Shown in pieces: positions 19,595 to 29,897 of a stretch of DNA of 64,000 nt. Every line of letters starts with the position of its first letter. The stretch's first letter is position 1. This DNA is from Oricola thermophila (GTDB lineage: Bacteria > Pseudomonadota > Alphaproteobacteria > Rhizobiales > Rhizobiaceae), in the NCBI RefSeq assembly GCF_013358405.1, contig NZ_CP054836.1:2976001-3040000 (forward strand), given 5' to 3'. Under the pieces are notes generated by a model. The model ran no database searches and was not told where the DNA came from. It saw nothing but the letters and a program-made list of their open reading frames with translations. The translations under genes and the position numbers were made by a program.

Positions 19595-20439
19595 GCACGA
19601 CGGTGCGCGCACCCGGCCGGGTGAAGGAAGTGACAAGCCTGTCCAACCCGATCATCAAGGACATAAGGCTGCTCGAGAAGAAGCGGCACCGCGACGAGAC
19701 CGGGCTTTTCCTCGCCGAGGGCATGAAGCTGGTCATCGACGCCATGGAATCCGGCTGGACGATCCGCACGCTGATCTACGGCAAGGCCGGCAAGGGCCAG
19801 GAAAAGGTCGAGGCGCTCGCCGCGCGCTGCCTGGCGCAGGGCGCCGACGTGCTGATCGTGTCCGAAAAGGTGCTCGGTGCGATCGCGCGACGCGACAATC
19901 CGCAGATGGTGATGGGCGTGTTCGAGCAGCAATGGCTGCCGCGAGATACCATCGCGCCGACCGGCAACGACACATGGGTCGCGCTCGACCGGGTGCGGGA
20001 CCCCGGAAATCTGGGCACCATCATCCGCACCGCCGACGCAGCCGGCGCAAAGGGCGTGATCCTCGTCGGCCAGACGACCGACCCGTTCGCCACCGAAACG
20101 GTGCGCGCAACGATGGGGTCCATTTTCGCGGTGCCCCTGGCGAGGATGGACGAAGCCGCCTTCATCGACTTCGCGGGGAAATGGCCCGGCATCGTGGCGG
20201 GCACGCATCTGAAGGGCGCCGTCGACTACCGGAAGCCCGACTACACGCGCGAGCCGGTGCTGCTGGTCATGGGCAACGAACAGGCCGGCATGACGGACGA
20301 ACTCGCCGATGCCTGCACGACGCTCATCAAGATACCGCAGGCAGGCAGGGCCGACTCGCTGAACCTCGCGATCGCCACGGGTGTCTGCCTGTTCGAGATC
20401 CGGCGCCATGCGCTGACATTCGACGGGGACGACGCATGA
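19591..20439 (+). CDS. SpoU/TrmH-family RNA 2'-O-methyltransferase
   Basis: SPOUT-fold methyltransferase of 282 residues. The three family motifs are present: [22 protein letters not shown] and [21 protein letters not shown]. An N-terminal substrate-binding domain ([21 protein letters not shown]...LAEG) is like that of RlmB and TsnR. The target, tRNA or 23S rRNA, cannot be told. It overlaps both neighbours by 4 bases (ATGA), forming a tight methyltransferase-methyltransferase-lspA operon. Confidence 0.92.
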   Translation: MSTTVRAPGRVKEVTSLSNPIIKDIRLLEKKRHRDETGLFLAEGMKLVIDAMESGWTIRTLIYGKAGKGQEKVEALAARCLAQGADVLIVSEKVLGAIARRDNPQMVMGVFEQQWLPRDTIAPTGNDTWVALDRVRDPGNLGTIIRTADAAGAKGVILVGQTTDPFATETVRATMGSIFAVPLARMDEAAFIDFAGKWPGIVAGTHLKGAVDYRKPDYTREPVLLVMGNEQAGMTDELADACTTLIKIPQAGRADSLNLAIATGVCLFEIRRHALTFDGDDA

Positions 20440-20921
20440 AACGACCCGCGGCGGCACTCGGCACGATCGGCCTCGTCGTTGCCATCGACCAAGCGGCGAA
20501 ATATGCCACGGAGCGGTTCATGGCCTACCAGCGGGCCATCGACATCCTGCCGTTCTTCGCGCTTTACCGCACCCACAACGAAGGCATCGCCTTCTCCATG
20601 CTGTGGGGGCTGGGGCCGGGCATCCTGATCGCGATCAGCCTCGGCGTCATCGCCTTCGTATTGTGGCTGTGGCGGGCGAGCCCTGCCGAGCGCGTCGTCT
20701 CGCATGCCGGCTTCGCGCTGGTGATCGGCGGAGCCATAGGAAACCTGATCGACCGGGCCGTCTTCGGCTATGTGATCGACTACTTCCTCTTCCACACCCC
20801 GGCATGGTCCTTCGCCGTGTTCAACCTCGCCGACGCCGCCATCACGGTCGGCGCGGGACTGATCATATTGGACGAACTGATGACCTGGCGGCGCGAAAGA
20901 GCGATTGAGAAATCCGAGTGA
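20436..20921 (+). CDS. lspA: Lipoprotein signal peptidase LspA
   Basis: Inner-membrane aspartyl protease that cleaves prolipoprotein signal peptides. The 161-residue protein has four membrane spans. The catalytic aspartates lie in [19 protein letters not shown] and [14 protein letters not shown]. It acts one step before Lnt, which is encoded at 3-4.7 kb. Coupled to the SpoU gene by an ATGA overlap. Confidence 0.96.
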   Translation: MKRPAAALGTIGLVVAIDQAAKYATERFMAYQRAIDILPFFALYRTHNEGIAFSMLWGLGPGILIAISLGVIAFVLWLWRASPAERVVSHAGFALVIGGAIGNLIDRAVFGYVIDYFLFHTPAWSFAVFNLADAAITVGAGLIILDELMTWRRERAIEKSE

Positions 20922-20955
20922 TCGCTGTTTGGTAGCCGAAAACGGGAGAAAGAAC

Positions 20956-21951
20956 ATGGCGGACACGTTCAAGGCAATCCTGGTCTCGCGCGACGAGAAC
21001 AAGAACCAGTCGGTCGAGGTCAGGGACATGGCAGTGGACGACCTGATGGAGGGCGACACCGTCGTTTCCGTGGAGGCGACCACCGTCAACTACAAGGACG
21101 GACTGGCGATCACGGGCAGGTCGCCGGTCGTTCGCCGCTGGCCGATGGTGCCGGGCATCGACCTGGCCGGAACGGTCGAAAGCTCGACGCATCCCGACTG
21201 GAAGCCCGGCGACAAGGTCATTCTCAACGGCTGGGGCACCGGGGAGACGCATTACGGCGCCTATGCCGGAAAGTCGCGGGTCAGGGGCGACTGGCTGATC
21301 GCGCTGCCCGAGAGCATGTCGCCGACGGACGCGATGGCCGTCGGCACCGCGGGCTACACGGCGATGCTGTCGATCATGGCGCTCGAGCGGCACGGCATCA
21401 CCCCGGAGCGCGGCCCCGTCGCGGTGAGCGGCGCGTCCGGCGGTGTCGGTTCCGTCGCCGTCTCCATTCTCGCCAGGCTCGGCTACCACGTGATCGCATC
21501 GACAGGCCGTACCGCCGAAGCCGACTACCTGACGGGGCTCGGCGCGGCGGAGATCATCGACCGCGCGGAGCTTTCCGAGCCCGGGCGGCCGCTCGGCAAG
21601 GAACGCTGGGCGGCGGCCATCGACTCGGTCGGCTCGCACACGCTGGCCAACCTGCTCGCGCAGACCCAGTATGGCGGTGCCGTCACGGCCTGCGGGCTGG
21701 CGCAGGGCGCGGACCTGCCCGCAACCGTCATGCCTTTCATCCTGCGCGGCGTATCACTGCTCGGCATCGATTCGGTCATGGCACCGAAGCCGCTGCGGGA
21801 GGAAGCATGGTCCCGCATAGCCCGCAACCTCGACACGGCGAAGCTCGCGAGCCTGTCGTCGGTCATCGGCTTCGACGACATCATCGACAGCGCAAATGCC
21901 ATTCTGGATGGAAAAATTCGCGGCAGGGTTGTCGTCGACATGTCGAAATGA
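20956..21951 (+). CDS. YhdH/AcuI-family NADPH-dependent oxidoreductase
   Basis: Medium-chain dehydrogenase/reductase of 331 residues, zinc-free. The GroES-like N-terminal domain has NYKDGLAITGRSPVVRRWP and PGIDLAGTV; the Rossmann motif is VSGASGGVGSVAVSILARLG. The YhdH branch includes acryloyl-CoA reductase AcuI, so a role in detoxifying acryloyl-CoA or quinone-like substrates is possible but unproven here. Start is ATG 20956 behind GGGAGAAAG. A weak hairpin (21951-21966) follows the stop. Confidence 0.85.
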   Translation: MADTFKAILVSRDENKNQSVEVRDMAVDDLMEGDTVVSVEATTVNYKDGLAITGRSPVVRRWPMVPGIDLAGTVESSTHPDWKPGDKVILNGWGTGETHYGAYAGKSRVRGDWLIALPESMSPTDAMAVGTAGYTAMLSIMALERHGITPERGPVAVSGASGGVGSVAVSILARLGYHVIASTGRTAEADYLTGLGAAEIIDRAELSEPGRPLGKERWAAAIDSVGSHTLANLLAQTQYGGAVTACGLAQGADLPATVMPFILRGVSLLGIDSVMAPKPLREEAWSRIARNLDTAKLASLSSVIGFDDIIDSANAILDGKIRGRVVVDMSK

Positions 21952-22027
21952 CCGTTTCGGTACGGTTGCCGACAGTTTTAGCGATCAGCTCAACCTCGCC
22001 CTAACCGCGACGCGGTAGGCTGGTCTC

Positions 22028-23698
22028 ATGGAACTGAACGAGACATTTCAGCTACTGCATCGTGTCGGAGACGCCTTTGCCCGCTGGATGGCCCCGGCGG
22101 CACCGGCCGGTTTCAGCGGCAAGGGCTCCGAGAACATCGACATCCACTCGGTTCAGCGGGCCCGCGACGAAGCCGAACGCGCCAATCGGGCGAAATCGCG
22201 TTTCCTGGCGATGACGAGCCACGAGATCCGCACGCCGCTGAACGGAATCATCGGCATGGGCAAGCTGCTGGCCGATACCGAGCTGACGCCGGAACAGCAG
22301 AACTATGTCGACGCCATCACGATTTCCAGCGAGGCGCTTCTCACGCTGGTCAACGACCTGATGGATTTCGCCCGCTTCGAATCCGGCGACCTGGAGTTCC
22401 ACCCGCAGCACACCGCGGTCGCGCCCCTGCTCAGCGGCGTCGTCGAGCTCCTGTGCAGCCGTGCCTATGTCAAGGGCATCGATCTCGGCTACTACATGTC
22501 GCCGGACGTTCCGGAAAGCGCGGTCTTCGATCCCGCCCGGCTTCGCCAGGTGCTGATGAACATCATCGGCAATGCAGTGAAGTTCACCGAGAAGGGCGGC
22601 GTCTCGATCACGGTCGGCCACGACGACGACATGCTGGAAATCTCCGTTCAGGACACCGGACCCGGCATCGCACTGCGCGACCAGCAGCGCATTTTCGAGG
22701 AATTCGAGCAGGCGAGCATAGGCTTCAACCGGCCGCATGAGGGAATCGGGCTCGGGCTCGCCATATCCCGGCGCATCGTCGAGGCCGCCGGCGGCTCCAT
22801 CGCGCTGGAAAGCCGCTTCGGCGAGGGCGCACGCTTCACCATTCGCTACCCGGTAACCGACCAGAAACAGGCCGAGGCGATCGACGGGAAACTCGACGGA
22901 CGCTGGATCGCGATCCTCAGCCCGAACATCATAGAGGCGGAGATGCTGGCCCGGACCCTCCACGACGCCGGCGCCAGGACCGACATCTTTCACGACCGGG
23001 AGGCGGCGATCGCCGCCTGCAGCGGCGACGCGCCCTGCCCGACCCTGATCGTCGACAACCGGATAAGGGGCGGCGCGGAAAGCTTCCTCGACCTCGACGG
23101 TTTCTCGGCCGACCTGATCGCGCTGATCGAGGCGGAGGACCGCGGCTCGACAGGCGCCAGCTTCAAGGATGCCGGCCAGTCCTTCCTGACGCGGCCCGTG
23201 CGCCCGAGCACGCTCATCCGCATCGTGTCCGGCACCGTGCGCGAAATCTCGCTCGCCGCCAGCAGCATCGTCATGCGGCCCGACATCTGCCTGAAGTCCG
23301 GCCTCAACGTGCTCGTCGCCGAGGACAACCCCGTCAACGCGCTGCTGATCCTGCGCATGCTGGAAAAGCTCGGCCACCGCGTGAACCATGTCGAGAACGG
23401 CAGGGACGCGGTGGATGCCGTGCGCATGGCGCACACGCAGACCGGCCTGCCCTACGACATCGTGCTGATGGACCTGCACATGCCGGTGCTCGACGGCGTC
23501 GACGCCATATCCGCCGTGCGCCGCTTCGAGGACGAGGCCGGATTGCCCCCGGTGCCCATCCTCGCGCTGACCGCCGACGTGCTGCCGGAGACCCATGTCA
23601 ACGTGCTCAATGCGGGCGCCGACGGCATCCTGACCAAGCCGCTGGAACCGGACGAATTCGTCGCCCAGATCACGCGGCTGAACCAGAAGGCGGCGTGA
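22028..23698 (+). CDS. Soluble hybrid histidine kinase with two receiver domains, one degenerate
   Basis: Protein of 556 residues without signal peptide, membrane helix or recognisable sensor domain. Residues 1-45 are unassigned. The dimerisation helix carries His65 in [16 protein letters not shown]; the ATPase domain has N box [14 protein letters not shown], then DTGPGI and [10 protein letters not shown] middle segment (about 290-410) resembles a receiver but lacks the phosphorylatable Asp pattern. The C-terminal receiver (426-556) is complete, with Asp482 in VLMDLHMP and a KPLEP lysine. There is no adjacent response regulator, so it probably feeds a phosphotransfer protein encoded elsewhere. 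Confidence 0.88.
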   Translation: MELNETFQLLHRVGDAFARWMAPAAPAGFSGKGSENIDIHSVQRARDEAERANRAKSRFLAMTSHEIRTPLNGIIGMGKLLADTELTPEQQNYVDAITISSEALLTLVNDLMDFARFESGDLEFHPQHTAVAPLLSGVVELLCSRAYVKGIDLGYYMSPDVPESAVFDPARLRQVLMNIIGNAVKFTEKGGVSITVGHDDDMLEISVQDTGPGIALRDQQRIFEEFEQASIGFNRPHEGIGLGLAISRRIVEAAGGSIALESRFGEGARFTIRYPVTDQKQAEAIDGKLDGRWIAILSPNIIEAEMLARTLHDAGARTDIFHDREAAIAACSGDAPCPTLIVDNRIRGGAESFLDLDGFSADLIALIEAEDRGSTGASFKDAGQSFLTRPVRPSTLIRIVSGTVREISLAASSIVMRPDICLKSGLNVLVAEDNPVNALLILRMLEKLGHRVNHVENGRDAVDAVRMAHTQTGLPYDIVLMDLHMPVLDGVDAISAVRRFEDEAGLPPVPILALTADVLPETHVNVLNAGADGILTKPLEPDEFVAQITRLNQKAA

Positions 23699-23821
23699 CA
23701 CCCCCTCGCATCCGTCATCCGGTTGTCGTAAACTGCGACTAGCCAGTTCCGCAATCGTTGGCAGGGGGCGATTCGGTCGCGGCGGCGCGACCCCGGCCCC
23801 TTGCCGGGAAAGGGGCAGAGG

Positions 23822-24724
23822 ATGAACATCGCCAACCGGACGATCCGCGCGACCAGGCATTCCGACGCGACCCCGCCATTGTTTCAAGATTCCGGCCAGG
23901 CCGACGAAGGCGCCGTGCTGGGCCGGATCGGCCCGCTCGTCGCCAGGCTGATCGCCGACCCCGCGGAACTCGAGGCGGCACAGCGGCTTCGCTACCGGAT
24001 CTTCCGCGAGGAAATGGGCGCATCATTCTCCCCGGACAGCGGCAGGAGCGATCGCGACGAGGACCGTTTCGATGCAACCTGCGATCACCTGATCGTCGTC
24101 GACACGACACGGCCCGGCAGCCCGGCCGAGCAGATCGTCGGCACCTACAGGCTGCTGCGCGACGAGGTCGCGGCGCGCGCCGGCGGCTTCTACTCGGCCG
24201 GCGAATACGCCATCGACGCGCTGGTGGCACGCCACCGCGGCAAGCGGTTCCTGGAACTGGGCCGCTCCTGCGTGATGCCGGACTACCGCTCCAAGCGCAC
24301 GATCGAGCTGCTGTGGCAGGGGATCTGGGCATACTGCCTGCGCCACGGGACCGACGTGATGGTCGGCTGCGCGTCGTTCCCCGGCGCGGACGCGCGAAAA
24401 CACGCGCTGGCGCTGTCGTTCCTGCACCGGCACGCCCGCGCCAGCGGCGAGTGGGCTGTCGACCCGGCGACCGCCGACGCGATCAAGATGGACATGCTGC
24501 CGGAAGAGGCCATCGACATGAAGGCGGCGCTGGCCGCCATGCCGCCGCTGATCAAGGGCTACCTGCGGCTCGGCGCGAAATTCGCCGACCGGGCGGTGAT
24601 CGACCGGGCCTTCGGCTCGACCGACGTCATGGTCATCCTGCCCGTCGACACGATCAGCGAGCGCTACGTGCGCTATTACGGCGCCGATGCCGGCCGGTTT
24701 GCGCCCGGCGCCCGGACCGCCTGA
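23822..24724 (+). CDS. olsB: L-ornithine N-alpha-acyltransferase OlsB
   Basis: Transfers a 3-hydroxyacyl group from acyl carrier protein to ornithine, giving lyso-ornithine lipid, the first step of a phosphorus-free membrane lipid. The 300-residue GNAT-like protein has the OlsB/hemolysin-like segments AAQRLRYRIFREEMGA and LELGRSCVMPDYRSKRTIELLW and a conserved VGCASFPGAD motif. Start is ATG 23822 with GGGG 6 bases upstream. It is tail-to-tail with the malic enzyme gene, an arrangement also known in Sinorhizobium. OlsA, the second enzyme, is probably the gene at 8.8 kb. Confidence 0.88.
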   Translation: MNIANRTIRATRHSDATPPLFQDSGQADEGAVLGRIGPLVARLIADPAELEAAQRLRYRIFREEMGASFSPDSGRSDRDEDRFDATCDHLIVVDTTRPGSPAEQIVGTYRLLRDEVAARAGGFYSAGEYAIDALVARHRGKRFLELGRSCVMPDYRSKRTIELLWQGIWAYCLRHGTDVMVGCASFPGADARKHALALSFLHRHARASGEWAVDPATADAIKMDMLPEEAIDMKAALAAMPPLIKGYLRLGAKFADRAVIDRAFGSTDVMVILPVDTISERYVRYYGADAGRFAPGARTA

Positions 24725-24730
24725 GCGCGC

Positions 24731-27031
24731 TCACGAATCCGCGTTGTAGGCGGCGATCGCCGCCATGTTGACGATGTCGGCATCGCGCGCACCGAGGGAG
24801 ACGATCTGCACCGGCCTGTTGAGGCCGACCAGAAGCGGGCCGATCACCGTCGAGCCGCCGAGCTCCTGCAGCATCTTGGTGGAGATGGAGGCCGAATGGA
24901 AGGCCGGCATCACCAGCACGTTGGCCGGACGGGACAGGCGGCAGAAGGGGTATTGCGCCATCAGCTCGGCACTGAGCGCCACATCGGCGGCCATCTCGCC
25001 GTCATACTCGAAATCGACGCGGCGCCTGTCGAGGATGCGCACGGCGTCACGCACCACCTGCGAGCGCTCGCCCGGCGGCTGGCCGAAAGTGGAGTAGGCC
25101 AGCATGGCGACATGGGGCTCGTAGCCCATGCGGCGGGCCATTCCGGCAGCCTCCTCGGCGATGTCCGCCAGTTCCTCGGCGCTCGGCATGTCGTGGACCG
25201 CCGTGTCGGCAACGAGCACGGTGCGGCCGCGGCACAACGCCAGGGACAGGCCGATGACACGATGGCCGGGCCGCGCGTCGATGACGCGGCGGACATCGGA
25301 CAGCGCGGTGGAATAGTTGCGCGTGACGCCGGTGACCATGCCGTCGGCATCGCCGAGGGCCACCATCGTCGCGGCAAAATGGTTGCGGTCGTTGTTGACC
25401 AGGCGCTGGCAGTCGCGGAACAGGAAGCCGTCGCGTTGCAGCCGCTCGTAGAGGAAGTCCGCATAGTCCCGGTTCCTGCTCGACAGCCGGGCATTGATCA
25501 GCTCGATGCCCGGCCTGTCGATGTCCGCGCCGGCCTCGCGCGCCGTCTCCCGGATCAGGTCCTCGCGGCCGAGCAGGATGGCGGTGCCGAGCTGCTGGTT
25601 CACGTAGGACACGGCCGCGCGGATCATCTGCTCCTCCTCGCCCTCGGTGAAGACGATCCGCTTCGGATGGCGACGGACGCGCTCGTAGATCCGCTGAAGC
25701 GTCGAGGCGATCGGGTCGCGGCGCGCCGAAAGCTGGTTGGCATAGGCCTCGAAATCCGTGATCTCGCGGCGCGCGACGCCGGTCTTTATCGCCGCCCTGG
25801 CAACGGCGACCGGAATGGCCGAGATCAGTCGCGGATCAAACGGCACCGGAATGATGTAGCCCGGCCCGAATTTCGGCCGGTTGCCGGCATAGGCGGCGGC
25901 GACATCATCGGGAACATCCTCGCGCGCGAGCTCTGCCAGTGCGTGGGCTGCGGCCGCCTTCATCTCCTCGTTGATCTCCGTCGCGCGCACATCAAGCGCG
26001 CCGCGGAAGATGTAGGGGAAGCCCAGCACGTTGTTGACCTGGTTCGGATAGTCGGAACGGCCGGTCGCCACGATGGCGTCGGAGCGGATGGCCGCGACCT
26101 CCTCCGGCGTGATCTCCGGGTCGGGATTGGCCATGGCGAAGATGATCGGATTGTCGGCCATGGAACGCACCATGTCCTCGGTCAGCGCCCCCTTGACGGA
26201 AAGCCCGAGAAAGACATCCGCACCGTCGAGCGCCTCGGCGAGCGTACGCCTGTCGGTCTTCACGGCATGGGCCGACTTCCACTGGTTCAGGCCGGTGGCA
26301 CGCCCCTGGTAGATGACGCCCTTGGTATCGCAGAGAATGACGTTCTCGTGCGGCACACCCATCGACTTGACCAGCTCGATGCAGGCGATCGCGGCCGCGC
26401 CGGCGCCGTTGCAGACGATCTTCACGGATTTCATGTCGCGGCCTGTCAGATGCAGCGCATTGATCAGACCGGCCGCGGCGATGATTGCCGTGCCGTGCTG
26501 GTCGTCGTGGAAAACGGGAATGTCCATTTCCTCGCGCAGCCGCTGCTCGATGATGAAACAGTCCGGCGCCTTGATGTCCTCAAGGTTGATGCCGCCAAAG
26601 GACGGCCCGAGAAGGCGAACGCAGTTGACGAACTCGTCGATGTCCCGGGTGTCGACCTCCAGATCGATGGAGTCGACATCGGCGAAGCGCTTGAACAGCA
26701 CCGCCTTTCCTTCCATCACCGGCTTGGATGCAAGCGCACCGAGATCGCCCATCCCCAGGATGGCACTGCCGTTGGAAATGACGGCAACCATGTTGCCGCG
26801 CGCCGTGTAGTCGAAGGCCTTGTCCGGGTCCTCGGCGATCGCCTTGACCGGCACCGCGACACCCGGGGAATAGGCAAGCGAGAGGTCGCGCTGCGTCGTC
26901 ATCGGCTTGGTCGGCGTGATCTCGAGCTTGCCCGGCCGGCCACGCGAATGGAAGTCCAGCGCTTCCTGGTCCGTGACCCTCGGGGCCTCGGAAGACTGCT
27001 TGCCGGATTCCGGTTCCTGGGAGTTGGACAT
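24731..27031 (-). CDS. maeB: NADP-dependent malic enzyme with phosphotransacetylase-like domain (TME/MaeB)
   Basis: Converts malate to pyruvate and CO2 with NADP, supplying NADPH and pyruvate. The protein is 766 residues from ATG 27031. The N-terminal malic enzyme half contains SLAYSPGVAVPVKAI, VFHDDQHGTAIIAAAGL and the nucleotide motif VCNGAGAAAIACIEL. The C-terminal half (about 440 onward) resembles phosphate acetyltransferase but in this enzyme class acts as an oligomerisation and regulatory domain. In rhizobia this chimeric type occurs as both Dme (NAD) and Tme (NADP); position next to mutS and olsB favours Tme. The upstream reading to 27067 is ignored. Confidence 0.92.
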   Translation of the reverse strand: MSNSQEPESGKQSSEAPRVTDQEALDFHSRGRPGKLEITPTKPMTTQRDLSLAYSPGVAVPVKAIAEDPDKAFDYTARGNMVAVISNGSAILGMGDLGALASKPVMEGKAVLFKRFADVDSIDLEVDTRDIDEFVNCVRLLGPSFGGINLEDIKAPDCFIIEQRLREEMDIPVFHDDQHGTAIIAAAGLINALHLTGRDMKSVKIVCNGAGAAAIACIELVKSMGVPHENVILCDTKGVIYQGRATGLNQWKSAHAVKTDRRTLAEALDGADVFLGLSVKGALTEDMVRSMADNPIIFAMANPDPEITPEEVAAIRSDAIVATGRSDYPNQVNNVLGFPYIFRGALDVRATEINEEMKAAAAHALAELAREDVPDDVAAAYAGNRPKFGPGYIIPVPFDPRLISAIPVAVARAAIKTGVARREITDFEAYANQLSARRDPIASTLQRIYERVRRHPKRIVFTEGEEEQMIRAAVSYVNQQLGTAILLGREDLIRETAREAGADIDRPGIELINARLSSRNRDYADFLYERLQRDGFLFRDCQRLVNNDRNHFAATMVALGDADGMVTGVTRNYSTALSDVRRVIDARPGHRVIGLSLALCRGRTVLVADTAVHDMPSAEELADIAEEAAGMARRMGYEPHVAMLAYSTFGQPPGERSQVVRDAVRILDRRRVDFEYDGEMAADVALSAELMAQYPFCRLSRPANVLVMPAFHSASISTKMLQELGGSTVIGPLLVGLNRPVQIVSLGARDADIVNMAAIAAYNADS

Positions 27032-27151
27032 GGGCGTTTCCACTGTTCTTGCCGTTATCCCAAACAAGATGGGGGGTGGATGTCCTAAGGCTATTTCGCC
27101 TGCCTGTAAACGCGACTATGACAGGGACAATTCCGAGACAACGCAGGATCC

Positions 27152-29845
27152 ATGCTGACCAAGACCGCACCGGCAGCAGCGCCGACGCCGATGATGGCGC
27201 AATATCTGGAGATCAAGGAAGCCAATCCGGATTCGCTCCTTTTCTACAGGATGGGCGATTTCTACGAGTTGTTCTTCGAGGACGCCGAGATCGCATCGCG
27301 CGCGCTCGGGATCACGCTGACGAAGCGCGGCAAGCATCTCGACCAGGACATCCCGATGTGCGGCGTGCCCGTTCACTCGGCCGACGACTACCTGCAAAAG
27401 CTAATCGGCCAGGGCTTCCGGGTCGCCGTCTGCGAACAGCTGGAGGATCCGGCGGAAGCCAAGAAACGCGGCTCCAAGTCCGTCGTGCGCAGGGCTGTGA
27501 CGCGACTTGTCACGCCGGGAACGATCACCGAGGAAAAGCTGCTCGACCCGGGCGAGAGCAGTGCCTTTCTCGCCATCGGCCGCACAAAGGCGGGCGGGGA
27601 GTTGGCGCTTGCATGGATCGACATCTCGACCGGACAGTTCCGGATCGCCGCAACCGCTCCCGAACGGCTCCTGTCGGACATATTGCGAGTCGGACCGCGC
27701 GAGATCACGGTGGCGGAAGCCGTGTTCGAGGATCCCGAGCTTCGGCCGGTGTTCGACCAGCTGGGCCTGGCGGTGACGCCGCTTCCGGCGAGCTTCTTCG
27801 ACAGCGCAACCGCGGAAGAGCGACTTACGCGCTTCTACGGCGTGAGCACGCTGGACGGATTCGGCAATTTCAGCCGCGCCGAACTGTCGGCGGCCGCGGG
27901 TGCCATCGCCTATGTGGAGCGAACCCAGATTTCCGAACGCCCGGTGCTCGAGCGGCCCGAACGAGAGGATTCCGGCGCAACGCTGTTCATAGACCCGGCG
28001 ACGCGCGCCAACCTGGAAATCGAACGCACGCTGTCCGGGTCGCGGCAGGGCAGCCTGCTCAAGGCCGTGGACCGCACGGTGACGGGCGGCGGCGCGCGGC
28101 TGCTCGCCGAACGGTTGCGCTCGCCGCTGACCGATTGCGACGCGATAAACGAGCGGCTGGATTCCGTCACGTTCTTCATGGCCGGCGACGAAAGGCTGGC
28201 AAGCGACCTGCGCGACATCCTGAAATCGTCGCCCGACATGCCGCGCGCATTGTCGCGGCTGTCGCTCAATCGCGGAGGCCCCCGCGATCTCGTCGCGATC
28301 CGCGACGGGCTGAAAGCGGCGGAGGCGGTGCGGCGCCTGCTCGAAGCGGCAGATCTGCCGGCCGAGCTGTCACGGGCCGCCGCGAGCCTTTCGGCGGCGC
28401 CCGGCGACGTCGCGAACAGACTCGACGCCGCGCTTGCCGACGAGGTGCCGCTAATGAAGCGCGACGGCGGCTTCGTGCGTGCCGGCCATCATGGCGAGCT
28501 GGACGAGATGCGGGCACTGCGCGACGAGTCGCGGCAGATCATCGCGCGAATGCAGACCGAGCTGATCGAGGAGACGGGCGTCAAGTCGCTCAAGATCAAG
28601 TACAACAACGTGCTCGGCTACTTCATCGAGGTGACGCAGCAAAACAGCGGCGCGCTGACCGATACCGACGAGGCCAAGGGCCGGTTCATCCATCGCCAGA
28701 CACTGGCGAACGCGATGCGCTTCACGACAACGGAACTGGCCGACCTCGAAAGCCGCATCGCCAATGCCGCCGACCGCGCGCTCGCCATAGAGCTGGAGAT
28801 ATTCGACCGGCTGCAGGCGGCGGTAATCGGGTCGGCGGAGGCAATCCGCGGCGCCGCGCAGGCGCTGGCGGTCATCGACGTGTCCATCGGCCTCGCAAGG
28901 CTGGCGGAATCCGAGGGCTACTGCCGGCCGAAGGTGGACGGCAGCCGCAGCTTCGAAATCGTCGCCGGACGGCACCCGGTCGTGGAACAGGCGCTCAGGC
29001 GGCAAGCGGCCCATCCCTTCGTGGCCAATGATTGCGACCTGTCGCCGGAGGGCGACAGCGAGCAGGGCGCGATCTGGCTGCTCACCGGACCGAACATGGG
29101 CGGCAAGTCGACCTTCCTGCGGCAGAATGCGCTGATCGCGATCCTGGCGCAGACCGGCTCCTTCGTGCCCGCCGGCAGCGCGCATATCGGCGTGGTCGAC
29201 CGGCTGTTCAGCCGGGTCGGCGCATCCGACGACCTGGCACGCGGACGCTCGACCTTCATGGTGGAAATGGTGGAGACGGCGGCGATCCTGAACCAGGCCA
29301 GCGACCGGTCGCTGGTCATTCTCGACGAGATCGGGCGGGGCACCTCCACCTTCGACGGGCTGTCGATCGCCTGGGCGACGGTAGAATACCTGCACGAAAA
29401 AAACCGCTGCCGTACCCTGTTCGCGACGCATTTCCACGAGCTGACCGCGCTCGCCGAGACGCTGGCCAACCTGCACAATGTCACGATGCGCGTGAAGGAG
29501 TGGGAAGGCGACGTGATCTTCCTGCACGAGGTTGCCAGGGGAGCGGCCGACCGTTCCTACGGCGTGCAGGTCGCCAAGCTCGCGGGCCTGCCGGAGAGCG
29601 TGGTGACCCGCGCCCGCGACGTGCTCGACCAGCTGGAAGCGCAGGGGCGCGAGTCCAAGGCGTCGAAGCTGGTCGACGACCTGCCGCTGTTCTCCGCCGA
29701 AGTGGCGAAGCGCGAGCCGGCCGCCGCCGCCAAGCCGAGCAGGATCGAGGAGGCGGTCGCCGAGCTGACGCCAGACGAAATGACGCCGCGCGAGGCACTG
29801 GATGCGCTGTATCGGCTGAAAGGGCTGATAACGAAACCGCAGTGA
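27152..29845 (+). CDS. mutS: DNA mismatch repair protein MutS
   Basis: Recognises mismatches and starts methyl-directed or nick-directed repair. The 897-residue protein has the mismatch-reading motif [12 protein letters not shown], the core and clamp domains, Walker [16 protein letters not shown], Walker [17 protein letters not shown] and the helix-turn-helix region [16 protein letters not shown]. It is divergent from the malic enzyme gene and followed after 52 bases by glnD. AGGA lies just upstream of the ATG at 27152. Confidence 0.98.
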   Translation: MLTKTAPAAAPTPMMAQYLEIKEANPDSLLFYRMGDFYELFFEDAEIASRALGITLTKRGKHLDQDIPMCGVPVHSADDYLQKLIGQGFRVAVCEQLEDPAEAKKRGSKSVVRRAVTRLVTPGTITEEKLLDPGESSAFLAIGRTKAGGELALAWIDISTGQFRIAATAPERLLSDILRVGPREITVAEAVFEDPELRPVFDQLGLAVTPLPASFFDSATAEERLTRFYGVSTLDGFGNFSRAELSAAAGAIAYVERTQISERPVLERPEREDSGATLFIDPATRANLEIERTLSGSRQGSLLKAVDRTVTGGGARLLAERLRSPLTDCDAINERLDSVTFFMAGDERLASDLRDILKSSPDMPRALSRLSLNRGGPRDLVAIRDGLKAAEAVRRLLEAADLPAELSRAAASLSAAPGDVANRLDAALADEVPLMKRDGGFVRAGHHGELDEMRALRDESRQIIARMQTELIEETGVKSLKIKYNNVLGYFIEVTQQNSGALTDTDEAKGRFIHRQTLANAMRFTTTELADLESRIANAADRALAIELEIFDRLQAAVIGSAEAIRGAAQALAVIDVSIGLARLAESEGYCRPKVDGSRSFEIVAGRHPVVEQALRRQAAHPFVANDCDLSPEGDSEQGAIWLLTGPNMGGKSTFLRQNALIAILAQTGSFVPAGSAHIGVVDRLFSRVGASDDLARGRSTFMVEMVETAAILNQASDRSLVILDEIGRGTSTFDGLSIAWATVEYLHEKNRCRTLFATHFHELTALAETLANLHNVTMRVKEWEGDVIFLHEVARGAADRSYGVQVAKLAGLPESVVTRARDVLDQLEAQGRESKASKLVDDLPLFSAEVAKREPAAAAKPSRIEEAVAELTPDEMTPREALDALYRLKGLITKPQ

Positions 29846-29897
29846 AGTCATGTGACATTGCGGCGAGGCTTCTGTATGAGGCCCTGAGGACCGGAAC

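Noticed and set aside
24896..27088. A 730-codon frame opposite the malic enzyme gene
   Set aside because: Same antisense shadow effect.
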